Assembly: GCF_021729075.1 (NCBI RefSeq)
Contig: NZ_JAJSAQ010000002.1
Location: 558,001 to 622,000, forward strand
Length of the DNA stretch: 64,000 bases
Direction: 5' to 3'
Origin: Microbulbifer guangxiensis
GTDB lineage: Bacteria; Pseudomonadota; Gammaproteobacteria; Pseudomonadales; Cellvibrionaceae
The position numbers and the translations under genes are program-made. The notes below the pieces were generated by a model. It was not told the origin of the DNA. It did not search any database and was given only the letters and a program-made list of their open reading frames with translations. This document shows positions 28,187 through 36,446 of the stretch, piece after piece (within the stretch, counting starts at the first letter, position 1; the number at the start of each line of letters is the position of its first letter).

Positions 28187-30277
28187 ATGACAGCGAAGGA
28201 AGCGGTACCTGTCCGTGATGGCGATCGCGCGGACGATGAATTTTCGGTCATCCAGCCCACTGGTTTCTCGCCCGTTCAGGTTGAGGACCGTGCGCGACAG
28301 ATGCTGTTCTCAACCCGGGCTCTCGTAATTGCCGGTAGCATGCTCTTTGGCCTGCTGGTCCTGGTTTACCTCCTGGTCGCACGTTCACTCATCTTTGAAA
28401 CCCAGCCTGCCGATGCCGACGTCAAAGTCAGGGGCTTTGCCATTCCCCTGGGTGACGGTCACCTGGTGTTGCCCGGCGATTACGAATACACGGTGACAGC
28501 CACAGGCTACCTGCCCAAGAGCGGCAAGGTTTCCGTGTCCGAGGAAAAGAACAGCCGCCATGCGGTCAAGCTGGAACGCCTGCCCGGCCACCTGCAGGTG
28601 GTCAGTGATCCGCCGGTTCCGGTGCGCATCCTTGTGGACGGCGCCGAGGTGGCCAGTGAGCAGGGCCTGGCGCAAAACATCCCGGCTGGCCGCAAACGCA
28701 TTACCGTGCTGACCGATCGCTACCTGCCCTTCACCCGCGAGGTGGACATCGAGGGCCTCGACAATACCCAGCACCTGCAGGTCAAGCTGCGCCCCGCCTG
28801 GGCCAATGTACGCATCAGCAGCAATCCCCCGGGTGCCACCGTCACGGTGGGAGGCGAGGTGTTGGGCACCACCCCCATGACCGCCGAACTGATCCAGGGT
28901 GACCGGATCGTGGAAATTTCCAAGCCACAGCACAAAACCGCGGAAATACCAGTGGCGGTAACCGCCGGCGTCGACCAGACACTCACCCCGGTGGATCTCG
29001 CAGCAGCAGACGGCATCCTGCGCCTCGCCAGCACCCCCGAAGGCGCCAGTGTCACCGTAAACGGTGAATTCCGCGGCCGCACACCGCTGGATGTCGAGTT
29101 GGAGCCGGGCTCCACGCACCAGGTGCGGCTGTTCAAGGATGGCTACTCCGCCGTGGAGCGCACCATTGATATCGCCGCCGGCGTCGAGCGGGAAATGACC
29201 ATCGACCTGTCGGCAGTATTCGGCAAAGTGCGCATCACCAGCAGTCCGGCCAATGCAGAGGTCTACATCGATGGACGCCTCGCCGGCAGCGCCGGTGAAA
29301 CCTTTACCCTGCCCGCCCGCAGTCACCGTATCGTTGTTCGAAAGAGTGGCTTCGAGGACTACGAAACCACCGTGGTTCCCAGTGCCAAGCTGGAACAGAG
29401 TATCCGCGCAGTACTGCTGACCGCAGAGGAAGCCCGCTGGAGCCAGGTGCCGGCCGAATTCACCCATGGTGCCGGCGGTCGCATGGTTCTCATGCGCCCC
29501 AACGCGGAATTCACCATGGGCTCCTCCCGGCGCGAGCAGGGCCGGCGCGCCAATGAGGTACTGCGTCAGGTTGCCCTGACACGCCCCTTCTACCTGGGTA
29601 CCACCGAGGTCACCAACCGCGAGTATCGCCGCTACAAGCGCATGCACTCCTCAAGCCACGTGAACGGTGTCAGCCTCGACAACGACAACCTGCCGGTGGT
29701 GAACATCAGCTGGGCCGATGCCGCCATGTTCTGCAACTGGCTCAGCGCCCGCGATGGCCTGAAGCCGGTCTACCGCACTGAGGGAGAGCGCGTTGTCGGC
29801 TTTGATGCCAGCGCCAACGGTTACCGGATGCCTACCGAGGCAGAGTGGGCCTGGGCCGCGCGCTACGAAGGTGGCAGCATGAAGAAGTTTCCCTGGGGCG
29901 ATGAATTACCGGTGCGGAAAAACTCCGGCAACTATGCCGACAACAATGCTGCACAGCTGCTTCCCGCGGTGCTGCGCACTTACAGCGACCGCTATGCCGC
30001 CACAGCCCCGGTCGCCAGCTACCAGGCCAATTCCCTGGGCATCTACGACCTGGGCGGCAATGTCTCGGAGTGGGTGCACGACCTCTACACCATCGGTACC
30101 GGTCTCTCGCTGCGCAGGGAGGAAAACCCGGTCGGCCCGCAGGATGGGGATTACCATGTGATCCGCGGCTCCAGCTGGCGCCATGCAGGGCTGACGGAAC
30201 TGCGACTTTCCTACCGGGATTACGGTGCCGAACCGCGCAACGACGTGGGCTTTCGTGTCGCACGCTGGGTCAACTAG
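28187..30277 (+). CDS. Membrane-anchored PEGA-repeat protein with SUMF1/FGE-fold C-terminal domain
   Basis: A 696-residue protein: cytosolic N-terminus, one membrane helix (about residues 44-66, ALVIAGSMLFGLLVLVYLLV), five PEGA-type beta repeats (about residues 68-400; units such as VRISSNPPGATVTVGGEVLG and LRLASTPEGASVTVNGEFRG), then an FGE/SUMF1-type domain from about residue 430. The latter has FTMGSSRREQGRRANE, TEVTNREYRRY, NGYRMPTEAEWAWAAR, GIYDLGGNVSEWVHD, VIRGSSWRH and NDVGFRVARW. The paired active-site Cys of true formylglycine-generating enzymes are missing, so catalysis of that type is unlikely; ligand binding or assembly, as in GldK/GldJ or PvdO, is a better guess. It is spaced 9 bases from the next gene. 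Confidence 0.88.
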   Translation: MTAKEAVPVRDGDRADDEFSVIQPTGFSPVQVEDRARQMLFSTRALVIAGSMLFGLLVLVYLLVARSLIFETQPADADVKVRGFAIPLGDGHLVLPGDYEYTVTATGYLPKSGKVSVSEEKNSRHAVKLERLPGHLQVVSDPPVPVRILVDGAEVASEQGLAQNIPAGRKRITVLTDRYLPFTREVDIEGLDNTQHLQVKLRPAWANVRISSNPPGATVTVGGEVLGTTPMTAELIQGDRIVEISKPQHKTAEIPVAVTAGVDQTLTPVDLAAADGILRLASTPEGASVTVNGEFRGRTPLDVELEPGSTHQVRLFKDGYSAVERTIDIAAGVEREMTIDLSAVFGKVRITSSPANAEVYIDGRLAGSAGETFTLPARSHRIVVRKSGFEDYETTVVPSAKLEQSIRAVLLTAEEARWSQVPAEFTHGAGGRMVLMRPNAEFTMGSSRREQGRRANEVLRQVALTRPFYLGTTEVTNREYRRYKRMHSSSHVNGVSLDNDNLPVVNISWADAAMFCNWLSARDGLKPVYRTEGERVVGFDASANGYRMPTEAEWAWAARYEGGSMKKFPWGDELPVRKNSGNYADNNAAQLLPAVLRTYSDRYAATAPVASYQANSLGIYDLGGNVSEWVHDLYTIGTGLSLRREENPVGPQDGDYHVIRGSSWRHAGLTELRLSYRDYGAEPRNDVGFRVARWVN

Positions 30278-30286
30278 GAGACTGTC

Positions 30287-30580
30287 ATGAAGTGCCATTC
30301 AAAAGAGCAAAGACATGGCCGCCCCGCGGGCCTGCTGGGGGCGCTCCTGTTCGCGACTTCCATCGCTCTCTCCGGGCTGCCAATCGCCGCAGAGGAAACG
30401 ACTGAGGGCGAGAAGGATACGCAGGAACCGGTGCAGGTGGCCCAGGTCGGGGAGAAAGCCAGTGAAGGGGAAAGCTCCGGCACGGCTGGCGGCTCGGCGA
30501 GCAATAACAACGCGGATGATTACGAGGCCTCGGAGGAAATCTCAGAGGACCTGTCCGTCTCGTTCCCGGTGGATATCTGA
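30287..30580 (+). CDS. Small acidic exported protein
   Basis: 97 residues. The N-terminus (about residues 1-35, with LLGALLFATSIALSGLPIAA) is a probable signal peptide cleaved near IAA-EE. The mature part is about 60 residues, very rich in Glu, Gly and Ser, and likely disordered. It has GGAG upstream, and the tight spacing to the PEGA/FGE gene (9 bases) argues for co-expression. No family is known to me. It may be an accessory peptide of the complex. Confidence 0.65.
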   Translation: MKCHSKEQRHGRPAGLLGALLFATSIALSGLPIAAEETTEGEKDTQEPVQVAQVGEKASEGESSGTAGGSASNNNADDYEASEEISEDLSVSFPVDI

Positions 30581-30680
30581 GACAGGCGCACAAAGGAACC
30601 ATCACTACAAGTACAACGAAAAATGAGGTCTGCAGGGGCGAGGCTCATCCCGTCGCCCCGGTAACTGAGCGAGAAGCACT

Positions 30681-31475
30681 ATGAAATTCAAGTCGTCCGA
30701 TTTTGTCTTCCAGCTATTTGCCCTGCTGGCGGCGGTCATCCTCGTGCACGCCGTGTATGTGGCAGTCATCCGCCCCAACGCCGATGCCCTGATCGAGGAG
30801 CAACTGGCGCGGGAGGCCGCCGGTGAAACCTATGTCCAGCAGCGCTCGCTGTATATCGTCATGCGCGATTACGAGCAGGAAGCGTGCTTTGTGCTGATGC
30901 TCTGGGCCATGGCCATCATGGGCCTGAAGGCGCAGCGCAGCATGCGCGAGCGCCGCCTCCTGGACAAGGCGCTGCTCAACGTCAGCGAAGGCACCCCGAT
31001 CCTGCCGGAGGATGCGCGGGACCTGTCGCGGCCGATTCAGGCCCTGCCGGAGGAGGAGCGCAACTACCTGCTGCCCCGGGCCCTGCTCACGGCCCTGCAG
31101 CGCTTCGCCTCCACCAAAAACGTGGCCGCGGTCTCGAACTCGGTCAAGGAGGTGTGTGAAACCGAGGGCGACCGCCTGGACTCCGAACTGGCCATGGTGC
31201 GGTACATCACCTGGGCCATCCCGTCGATCGGCTTTATCGGCACGGTGCGCGGTATCGGTGAGGCACTCTCGCAGGCACACAAGGCCGTGGAAGGCGATAT
31301 CGCCGGTGTGACCGTCAGTCTCGGTGTGGCTTTCAACTCTACTTTCATCGCCCTGGTGATCAGCATCGTGATCATGTTCTTCACACACCAGCTGCAGCTG
31401 ATGCAGGAGCGGCTGGTACTGGATACACAGAATTATTGCGACAACCACCTGCTGCGGTTCCTCAAGGTCAGTTGA
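30681..31475 (+). CDS. MotA/TolQ/ExbB-type proton channel protein
   Basis: A 264-residue inner-membrane protein with four predicted helices at about residues 9-30, 67-84, 172-192 and 211-236, one more than ExbB/TolQ. The last two carry the PF01618 signature: WAIPSIGFIGTVRGIGEAL (compare AP-x-LGLLGTVxG) and VTVSLGVAFNSTFIALVIS. A cytosolic domain lies between TM2 and TM3. In ExbB, TolQ and MotA these helices form the pentameric ring around the ExbD/MotB helix pair that conducts protons. No separate exbD gene is adjacent; instead the two downstream vWA proteins carry an ExbD-like helix. AGCGAGAAGC precedes the ATG at weak spacing. Confidence 0.88.
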   Translation: MKFKSSDFVFQLFALLAAVILVHAVYVAVIRPNADALIEEQLAREAAGETYVQQRSLYIVMRDYEQEACFVLMLWAMAIMGLKAQRSMRERRLLDKALLNVSEGTPILPEDARDLSRPIQALPEEERNYLLPRALLTALQRFASTKNVAAVSNSVKEVCETEGDRLDSELAMVRYITWAIPSIGFIGTVRGIGEALSQAHKAVEGDIAGVTVSLGVAFNSTFIALVISIVIMFFTHQLQLMQERLVLDTQNYCDNHLLRFLKVS

Positions 31476-31566
31476 CAGGTTTCCGCCAGCAAAAAACAGA
31501 CGTTGCCAAAACAGCACCCCATCCCCGCTTGAAGCCGGGGCTGGAAAGTGAAAAGAGGAATGCCCT

Positions 31567-32871
31567 ATGGGACATGGTGTCCTTGAAATCAATGACTGCG
31601 GGCTGCGTGTCTTTACCGGCACCGACGAAATCCTGGAAAGCCCCGGCATCGCCGTCGTGGAGCCCCATAAAATCCTCGTGGGCACCGCCGCGCAGATGCG
31701 CGCCCGCTGCCACCCCACCCAGGTCAACAACCAGTTCTGGCGCCGCCTCAGCCTCGAGAGCCTGAAGTCGGAAAATGCCCGCTGCCGTCACCATGCCGAT
31801 CTGGCCTACTGCCACCTGCAGGAAGTGGCCGATCACTGCGACCTGCCCGAGCAGGTTACCCTCGCCGTGCCCGGCAACTTCAGCCGCGAACAACTCGCCC
31901 TGCTGCTGGGCATCATCAAGGAAAGCCCCATCAATGCGGTGGGACTGGTCGATGCGGCCACCGCCTGTATCAGCGCCACTGCACCACGCGGCGTCCATCT
32001 GCATGTGGAACTCCAGCGCCAGCAGACGCTGGTGAGTCGCGTTGCGGTCCATGAGCAGGCGTCATTGGATATCGCCGAAACCGTCAACGACGCCGGCCTG
32101 CAGAACTTCCAGGACGCCTGGGCCCGGGTATTCACCGATGCCTTCATCATGCAGTGTCGCTTCGATCCACTGCATTCCGCGGATGCGGAACAGCAGCTTT
32201 ACGACCTGATGCCCCAGTGGATCAACCGCGCCATGCGCGGCGGCGAAGTACTGGCGGAGATGGAAGACCGCACCGCCAAGGTGACCCTGCGCCAACTCCA
32301 GGACGCCAGCACTCCGATTCTCTCGCGTGTGCGGGCACTGATCGAAAACCTGTCAGAGTCGTCCAGCGTGGTTTTCGTATCCCATCGCTGGGCAGAAATA
32401 CCCGGCGGCGCACAGCTCGCCGAGCGCATTCACCTGTTGGCCCACAACTGCATCGCCCAGGCTGTCGCCGGTCGCTGGGAGCAGATTTACAGCCCCTCCG
32501 AGGCCCTGCCACTGATCAATGTCCTGGACGCCGCTCCCCCCAGCGAAGTGGTGGTCCAGGTCAACAGTGCCGCCGAGGCAGCGGCAACCCACCTGCTGTT
32601 CGGTCACCGGGCACTGGCGGCACAGCAGCCACTGTTCGTCAGCTGGCAGGAAGGCAAGCTCAATATCACCCCCACCCCGCCGGAACATCCTGCCGGGACC
32701 GTCACCAGCCATGCCGGTCGCCTCGCCCTGCGGGTGGATGCAGGTGCACGCCTGATGCTCAACGGCCAGGAGATTTCTGCACCGGTCAACCTGACCGCCG
32801 GGGACAGGATCGGCGTACCGGACCTGGAAGATGTGATTACAGCAATCAGCGTGGAGCGTTATGGCGCGTAA
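31567..32871 (+). CDS. Degenerate Hsp70/actin-like protein with beta-sandwich tail
   Basis: A 434-residue soluble protein. The N-terminal half follows an Hsp70/actin-fold layout: a first strand GVLEINDCGLRVF at the phosphate-1 position, SPGIAVV and ILVGTAAQMRAR, then LAVPGNFSREQLALLLGI and INAVGLVDAATACISA, which match the VPAYF and NEPTAAALA segments of Hsp70. The phosphate loops lack the usual DxGT and GGG residues, so ATP hydrolysis is doubtful. The last 60 residues (LALRVDAGARLMLNGQEI, then LTAGDRIGV) look FHA-like. It sits between the proton-channel gene and the first vWA gene, overlapping the latter by 11 bases, so a cytosolic platform for the membrane complex is inferred. GAGG precedes the ATG. 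Confidence 0.65.
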   Translation: MGHGVLEINDCGLRVFTGTDEILESPGIAVVEPHKILVGTAAQMRARCHPTQVNNQFWRRLSLESLKSENARCRHHADLAYCHLQEVADHCDLPEQVTLAVPGNFSREQLALLLGIIKESPINAVGLVDAATACISATAPRGVHLHVELQRQQTLVSRVAVHEQASLDIAETVNDAGLQNFQDAWARVFTDAFIMQCRFDPLHSADAEQQLYDLMPQWINRAMRGGEVLAEMEDRTAKVTLRQLQDASTPILSRVRALIENLSESSSVVFVSHRWAEIPGGAQLAERIHLLAHNCIAQAVAGRWEQIYSPSEALPLINVLDAAPPSEVVVQVNSAAEAAATHLLFGHRALAAQQPLFVSWQEGKLNITPTPPEHPAGTVTSHAGRLALRVDAGARLMLNGQEISAPVNLTAGDRIGVPDLEDVITAISVERYGA

Positions 32872-33943
32872 GAAAAGGCGCTTTTCCGCCTTCAGCCTGT
32901 CATTTCTGGACATCATGTCCTGTGGCTTCGGTGCCGTTGCGCTGATCTTCCTGATCATCAAACACGGTACCGACCGGGACATACAGGCGGAAAACCAGGA
33001 TCTCGCTGCCGAGGTCAACCTGCTTCAGGAAGAAGTGGAGTTCGGCCGCGAGCACCTGGTACTGGCCAGAAATACCCTCGATGTGACCAGTGACGAGCTG
33101 GCGGAAGCCCAGGGCCTGGCTCGCCGCATCATGGAACAGATCGAGGATGTGAAAGGCAACATCGCCGAGGTCGACAGCAACAATGATGAGCAGGACATCA
33201 AGCGCCTGCAGGAGAAGCTGAAGAAGCTCGAGGAAGCCAAGAAGGAACTGGAAGCCGAGAACAAAAAGCTCGGCAACAACGTGCGCAAATATGTCGGTGA
33301 TGGGGACCGGCAGTATCTCACCGGATTGCGCCTTGGTGGTGACCGCATCCTGATCCTGCTGGATTCCTCCGCCAGCATGCTGGGCGATGAACTGATCAAG
33401 GTGATCCGTGCCCGCAACATGTCCTCACGGGTCAAGCGTGACACCGAAAAATGGCGCCGTGCGGTCAACACGGTTTCCTGGCTCACCGCACAATTCCCGC
33501 AGGACAGCCAGTACCAGATCCTTACCTTCAATACCGGTTTCCGTACCGCACTGCCCGGTACCGAGGGGCGCTGGCTGAACGTGGACGACCGCGACCAGAT
33601 GGACCAGGCCATCAAGGAACTCAATGAGATAGTCCCGGAAGATGGCACCAGCCTTGAGCGGGTCTTCAATGCCATCAACGGCATGAGCCCTCTACCGGAC
33701 AATATCATCCTCATCACCGACGGCCTGCCCACACAGGGCATGAAGGCCCCGCGGGGCAATACGATTACCGGCAAGCAGCGCCTCGACCTGTTCAAGCGCG
33801 CCGTCAAGGCGCTGCCAAAAAATATTCCCGTGAATGTGATCCTTGCTCCCATGGAGGGCGACCCCTACGCCGCCAGTGAGTTCTGGAAACTCGCCATGGA
33901 GACCCAGGGTTCCTTCCTGGCACCTTCGAGAGACTGGCCATGA
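32861..33943 (+). CDS. ExbD/MotB-like membrane helix fused to a vWA domain (first of pair)
   Basis: A 360-residue protein: basic N-terminus, one helix (about residues 13-33) with FSLSFLDIMSCGFGAVALIF, in which Asp17 occupies the place of the proton-carrying Asp of ExbD (xxFIDVM) and MotB. A coiled coil follows (about residues 42-140), then a von Willebrand A domain from about residue 160. The MIDAS is complete: DSSAS at 168-172, a Thr in DGTSLE and an Asp in ITDGLPT. By analogy with ExbD/MotB the vWA domain would be periplasmic. It overlaps the gene before by 11 bases and the gene after by 4 bases. It is paired with a similar protein downstream. Confidence 0.85.
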   Translation: MARKKRRFSAFSLSFLDIMSCGFGAVALIFLIIKHGTDRDIQAENQDLAAEVNLLQEEVEFGREHLVLARNTLDVTSDELAEAQGLARRIMEQIEDVKGNIAEVDSNNDEQDIKRLQEKLKKLEEAKKELEAENKKLGNNVRKYVGDGDRQYLTGLRLGGDRILILLDSSASMLGDELIKVIRARNMSSRVKRDTEKWRRAVNTVSWLTAQFPQDSQYQILTFNTGFRTALPGTEGRWLNVDDRDQMDQAIKELNEIVPEDGTSLERVFNAINGMSPLPDNIILITDGLPTQGMKAPRGNTITGKQRLDLFKRAVKALPKNIPVNVILAPMEGDPYAASEFWKLAMETQGSFLAPSRDWP

Positions 33944-34944
33944 GACGCAACCGAAACAAGCGACAACAGGAAGAGTTCAACATTTCCTTTCTCGATGTCA
34001 TCTGCTGTGGCTTCGGCGCCATCGTCCTGCTGCTGATGATTGCCAAGACCGTCGAGCCCATCGTACTGGAGGAGGCCGAACTGGACCTGGACGGGCAGGT
34101 GGAAGAACTACAGGAGCAGCTGGCGGAAATCCGCGGTGAGACCACCGTGCTCAACCGTGACCTGAACGCCAAGCGCGAGCAACTGGATATCGAACGCGAG
34201 CGCATCGCCATCCTGAAGGGCGAGCTGGAGACCCTGCAAGTCCAGTATGCGCGCAAGACCGAGGGTGAGTCGGAAGAGGGCAAAATCCGCGGCGAACTCA
34301 CGGTCGCGTTGCAGAGCCTCACCGACGAAATGCGGCGCCTGCTGGGGGAAAACTATCAGCGCAAGAACAACGTCATTGGCGGCATCCCGGTCGACAGTGA
34401 ATACATCCTGTTCATCATCGACACCTCCGGCAGTATGTTCAATTACGGCTGGGATCGCATGATGCAGGAGATGGTGAACACCCTGAACCTGTATCCGAAC
34501 GTCAAGGGTATTCAGGTGATGAACGACATGGGGGACTACATGTTCTCCAATTACCGCAACAAGTGGATCCCCGACACTCCCGGCCGCCGGGACGCCATCC
34601 TGCAACGACTCCGTTCGTGGAACCCGTTCAGTAACTCCAGCCCGGTCGAGGGTATCCAGAAAGCGGTGCGCAGCTTTTACGACCCCAACAAGAAAATCAG
34701 TATCTATGTGCTCGGGGATGAATTTACCGGCAAGTCCATCCGCAATGTGATGCTGGCGGTGGATCGCGTCAATGCGCAGCACGGAGAGAGCAAGCGCAAT
34801 GTGCGTATTCATGCCATCGGCTTCCCGATCCAGTTCTCACGTCCCCCACATCTGCAGACCACAGGTCTACGCTTTGCAGCATTGATGCGGGAATTGACCT
34901 ACCGCAATGGCGGTACTTTCGTCGGTCTCAACGATTTCCGCTAG
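33940..34944 (+). CDS. ExbD/MotB-like membrane helix fused to a vWA domain (second of pair)
   Basis: A 334-residue protein of the same architecture as its neighbour: helix with NISFLDVICCGFGAIVLLLM (Asp19), a coiled coil (about residues 43-140), and a vWA domain from about residue 150 with DTSGS at 161-165. The other MIDAS residues are less clear (Ser in SNSSPVEG, Asp in YVLGDEFTG). The N-terminal motif FLDx(I/M)xCGFGA is shared with the first protein; the Cys and Gly residues are unusual for this helix class. The ATGA overlap with the preceding stop implies coupled translation, hence a hetero-dimer in fixed ratio is plausible. Confidence 0.85.
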   Translation: MRRNRNKRQQEEFNISFLDVICCGFGAIVLLLMIAKTVEPIVLEEAELDLDGQVEELQEQLAEIRGETTVLNRDLNAKREQLDIERERIAILKGELETLQVQYARKTEGESEEGKIRGELTVALQSLTDEMRRLLGENYQRKNNVIGGIPVDSEYILFIIDTSGSMFNYGWDRMMQEMVNTLNLYPNVKGIQVMNDMGDYMFSNYRNKWIPDTPGRRDAILQRLRSWNPFSNSSPVEGIQKAVRSFYDPNKKISIYVLGDEFTGKSIRNVMLAVDRVNAQHGESKRNVRIHAIGFPIQFSRPPHLQTTGLRFAALMRELTYRNGGTFVGLNDFR

Positions 34945-34969
34945 CAGAGGGCCCGTCCAGGAGCAGATT

Positions 34970-35659
34970 ATGGCGAACAGAAAGAAAGGATTTCCCTCGG
35001 CGATGCGGACAGGCCTCGTAGCGGCAGCACTGTTGCTTGGCGCCTGTTCACATACGGTGAGAGTGGACGGGGAATTCCCGCAACCGGTCGGCCCCCAGCA
35101 TCCGCTGACCGTGGGCGTCTATCTCAGCGAGGACTTCCGTGAATTCACCCATCACGAGGACAGCGAGGATCGTGAAGAGTGGAATATCAGCACCGGCAGG
35201 GCGCAGGAAAATCTCTTCCAGACCGTGCTGGGCTCCATGTTCGCGGAGACCATCCCCCTCGGGCAGTATCCCGCCAATGTGCCCGGTGACGTCGAACTGG
35301 TGATCGTACCGGAAATCCGTGAACTGCAGTTCACCATGCCGCGGGAGACACGGGTCAACATCTTCGAGGTGTGGATCAAATACGATATGAATGCCTACGC
35401 ACCCAATGGTGACTCGGTCGCCAGCTGGGTGATCACTGCCTACGGCAAGACACCAACGGCATTCCTCAAGTCCCGCGAAGCCGCGCTGGCCCAGGCGATC
35501 AATGTGGCGCTCAGGGATGCAGGAGCCACTCTCTATACGGGTTTTGCCCGCGTACCCGAGATGCAGGTACTGATCGAGGAAAAACGTCGCGCCCTGGCCC
35601 TGGAAAAGATTCCGTCGCCAACAGACAGCGCCAGTGCCACTGACGCGCCGGTGGAGTAA
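34970..35659 (+). CDS. Lipoprotein of unknown function, cluster member
   Basis: A 229-residue lipoprotein (lipobox LGAC, Cys near residue 26; AGGAG ribosome-binding site before the ATG at 34970). The mature part is alpha/beta (LTVGVYLSEDFREFTHHE, FQTVLGSMFAETIPLG, VELVIVPEIRELQFTMP, FEVWIKYDMNAYAPNG), reminiscent of YajG/LptE-like or curli-associated outer-membrane lipoproteins, but no firm family. The C-terminus is a Ser/Ala tail. It starts 25 bases after the second vWA gene, so it belongs to the same operon. Confidence 0.75.
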   Translation: MANRKKGFPSAMRTGLVAAALLLGACSHTVRVDGEFPQPVGPQHPLTVGVYLSEDFREFTHHEDSEDREEWNISTGRAQENLFQTVLGSMFAETIPLGQYPANVPGDVELVIVPEIRELQFTMPRETRVNIFEVWIKYDMNAYAPNGDSVASWVITAYGKTPTAFLKSREAALAQAINVALRDAGATLYTGFARVPEMQVLIEEKRRALALEKIPSPTDSASATDAPVE

Positions 35660-35762
35660 CGGGCAGTAAACCGACGGCCGGTGATTGTGCCATCACCCGC
35701 TGCCGGCCCCATCGACCCCGGCGCAGGGTTGCCCGGGGCCGACCAATCGACAGGAGGTTGTT

Positions 35763-36431
35763 GTGGTTAGAGCAATTTTTGGTTTTGCACTGGTGCTGCT
35801 GAGCGGCTGCACCACCGTGGTCATCGACGAGTACCGTCGCAGCGATGGGGAGCTGGCCAAGGGGGACAGTGTGGTCATTCTCGGTCGCAGGCACTCCAGC
35901 GACTACGAGACCGAACCGGACCTCATCGACTGTGTGGGACGGCAACTGCACGACCCCGACGCCGGTCTGAACATCATTCCCGAGCGCCAGTTTGTCGATG
36001 CCATGTACCCATGGTTCGAACCACGCACTGCCCCGATGCACCTGCGCTCCCTGGACCGCATGCTCGAAAACCAGGAGTTGCGTCAGCGTCTCGAGACATA
36101 TGGCGTGAAGTACATCATCTGGATTGATGGCTCCACGGAAACCACTGCCAGTGCGGGTTCCATCGGCTGCTCCATCGGTACCGGTGGCGCCGGCTGTTTT
36201 GGCTTTGGCACCTGGGACAAGGAGTCCGACTACGAGGCATCGGTCTGGGACTTCCGTGACCAGGAGCTGTCCGGCAAGCTGAGCGCGGATGCCAAGGGCA
36301 CCTCCTATATGCCGGCCATCGTGGTACCCATTCCACTGATTGCACGGGTGCAGACCAACGCCTGCAAGGGTATGGCACTTCAGCTACAGGAGTTTCTGCT
36401 GCCCTCGCAAAGCACCAAACAGAAATCCTAG
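35763..36431 (+). CDS. Lipoprotein of unknown function, cluster member
   Basis: A 222-residue lipoprotein. GTG at 35763 is chosen because a strong AGGAGG lies 5 bases upstream and the signal sequence VRAIFGFALVLLSGC starts there; the lipobox is LSGC. The mature domain is alpha/beta (DSVVILGRRHSSDYETEPDL, RLETYGVKYIIWIDGST, YEASVWDFRDQELSGKL) with Cys pairs at CVGR, GCSIG and AGCFGFG. It resembles a family of periplasmic proteins seen near M48 peptidases only loosely. The M48 gene follows 15 bases later. Confidence 0.75.
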   Translation: MVRAIFGFALVLLSGCTTVVIDEYRRSDGELAKGDSVVILGRRHSSDYETEPDLIDCVGRQLHDPDAGLNIIPERQFVDAMYPWFEPRTAPMHLRSLDRMLENQELRQRLETYGVKYIIWIDGSTETTASAGSIGCSIGTGGAGCFGFGTWDKESDYEASVWDFRDQELSGKLSADAKGTSYMPAIVVPIPLIARVQTNACKGMALQLQEFLLPSQSTKQKS

Positions 36432-36446
36432 GGAGGCAAAGGATCG

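Noticed and set aside
28187-30277. Formylglycine-generating enzyme acting on a sulfatase
   Set aside because: No sulfatase gene nearby and the catalytic Cys pair is missing.
31475-34944. Possible Zorya-type defence locus because of the MotA-like channel
   Set aside because: No ZorC, ZorD helicase or nuclease gene is present; the partners are vWA, Hsp70-like and envelope proteins.
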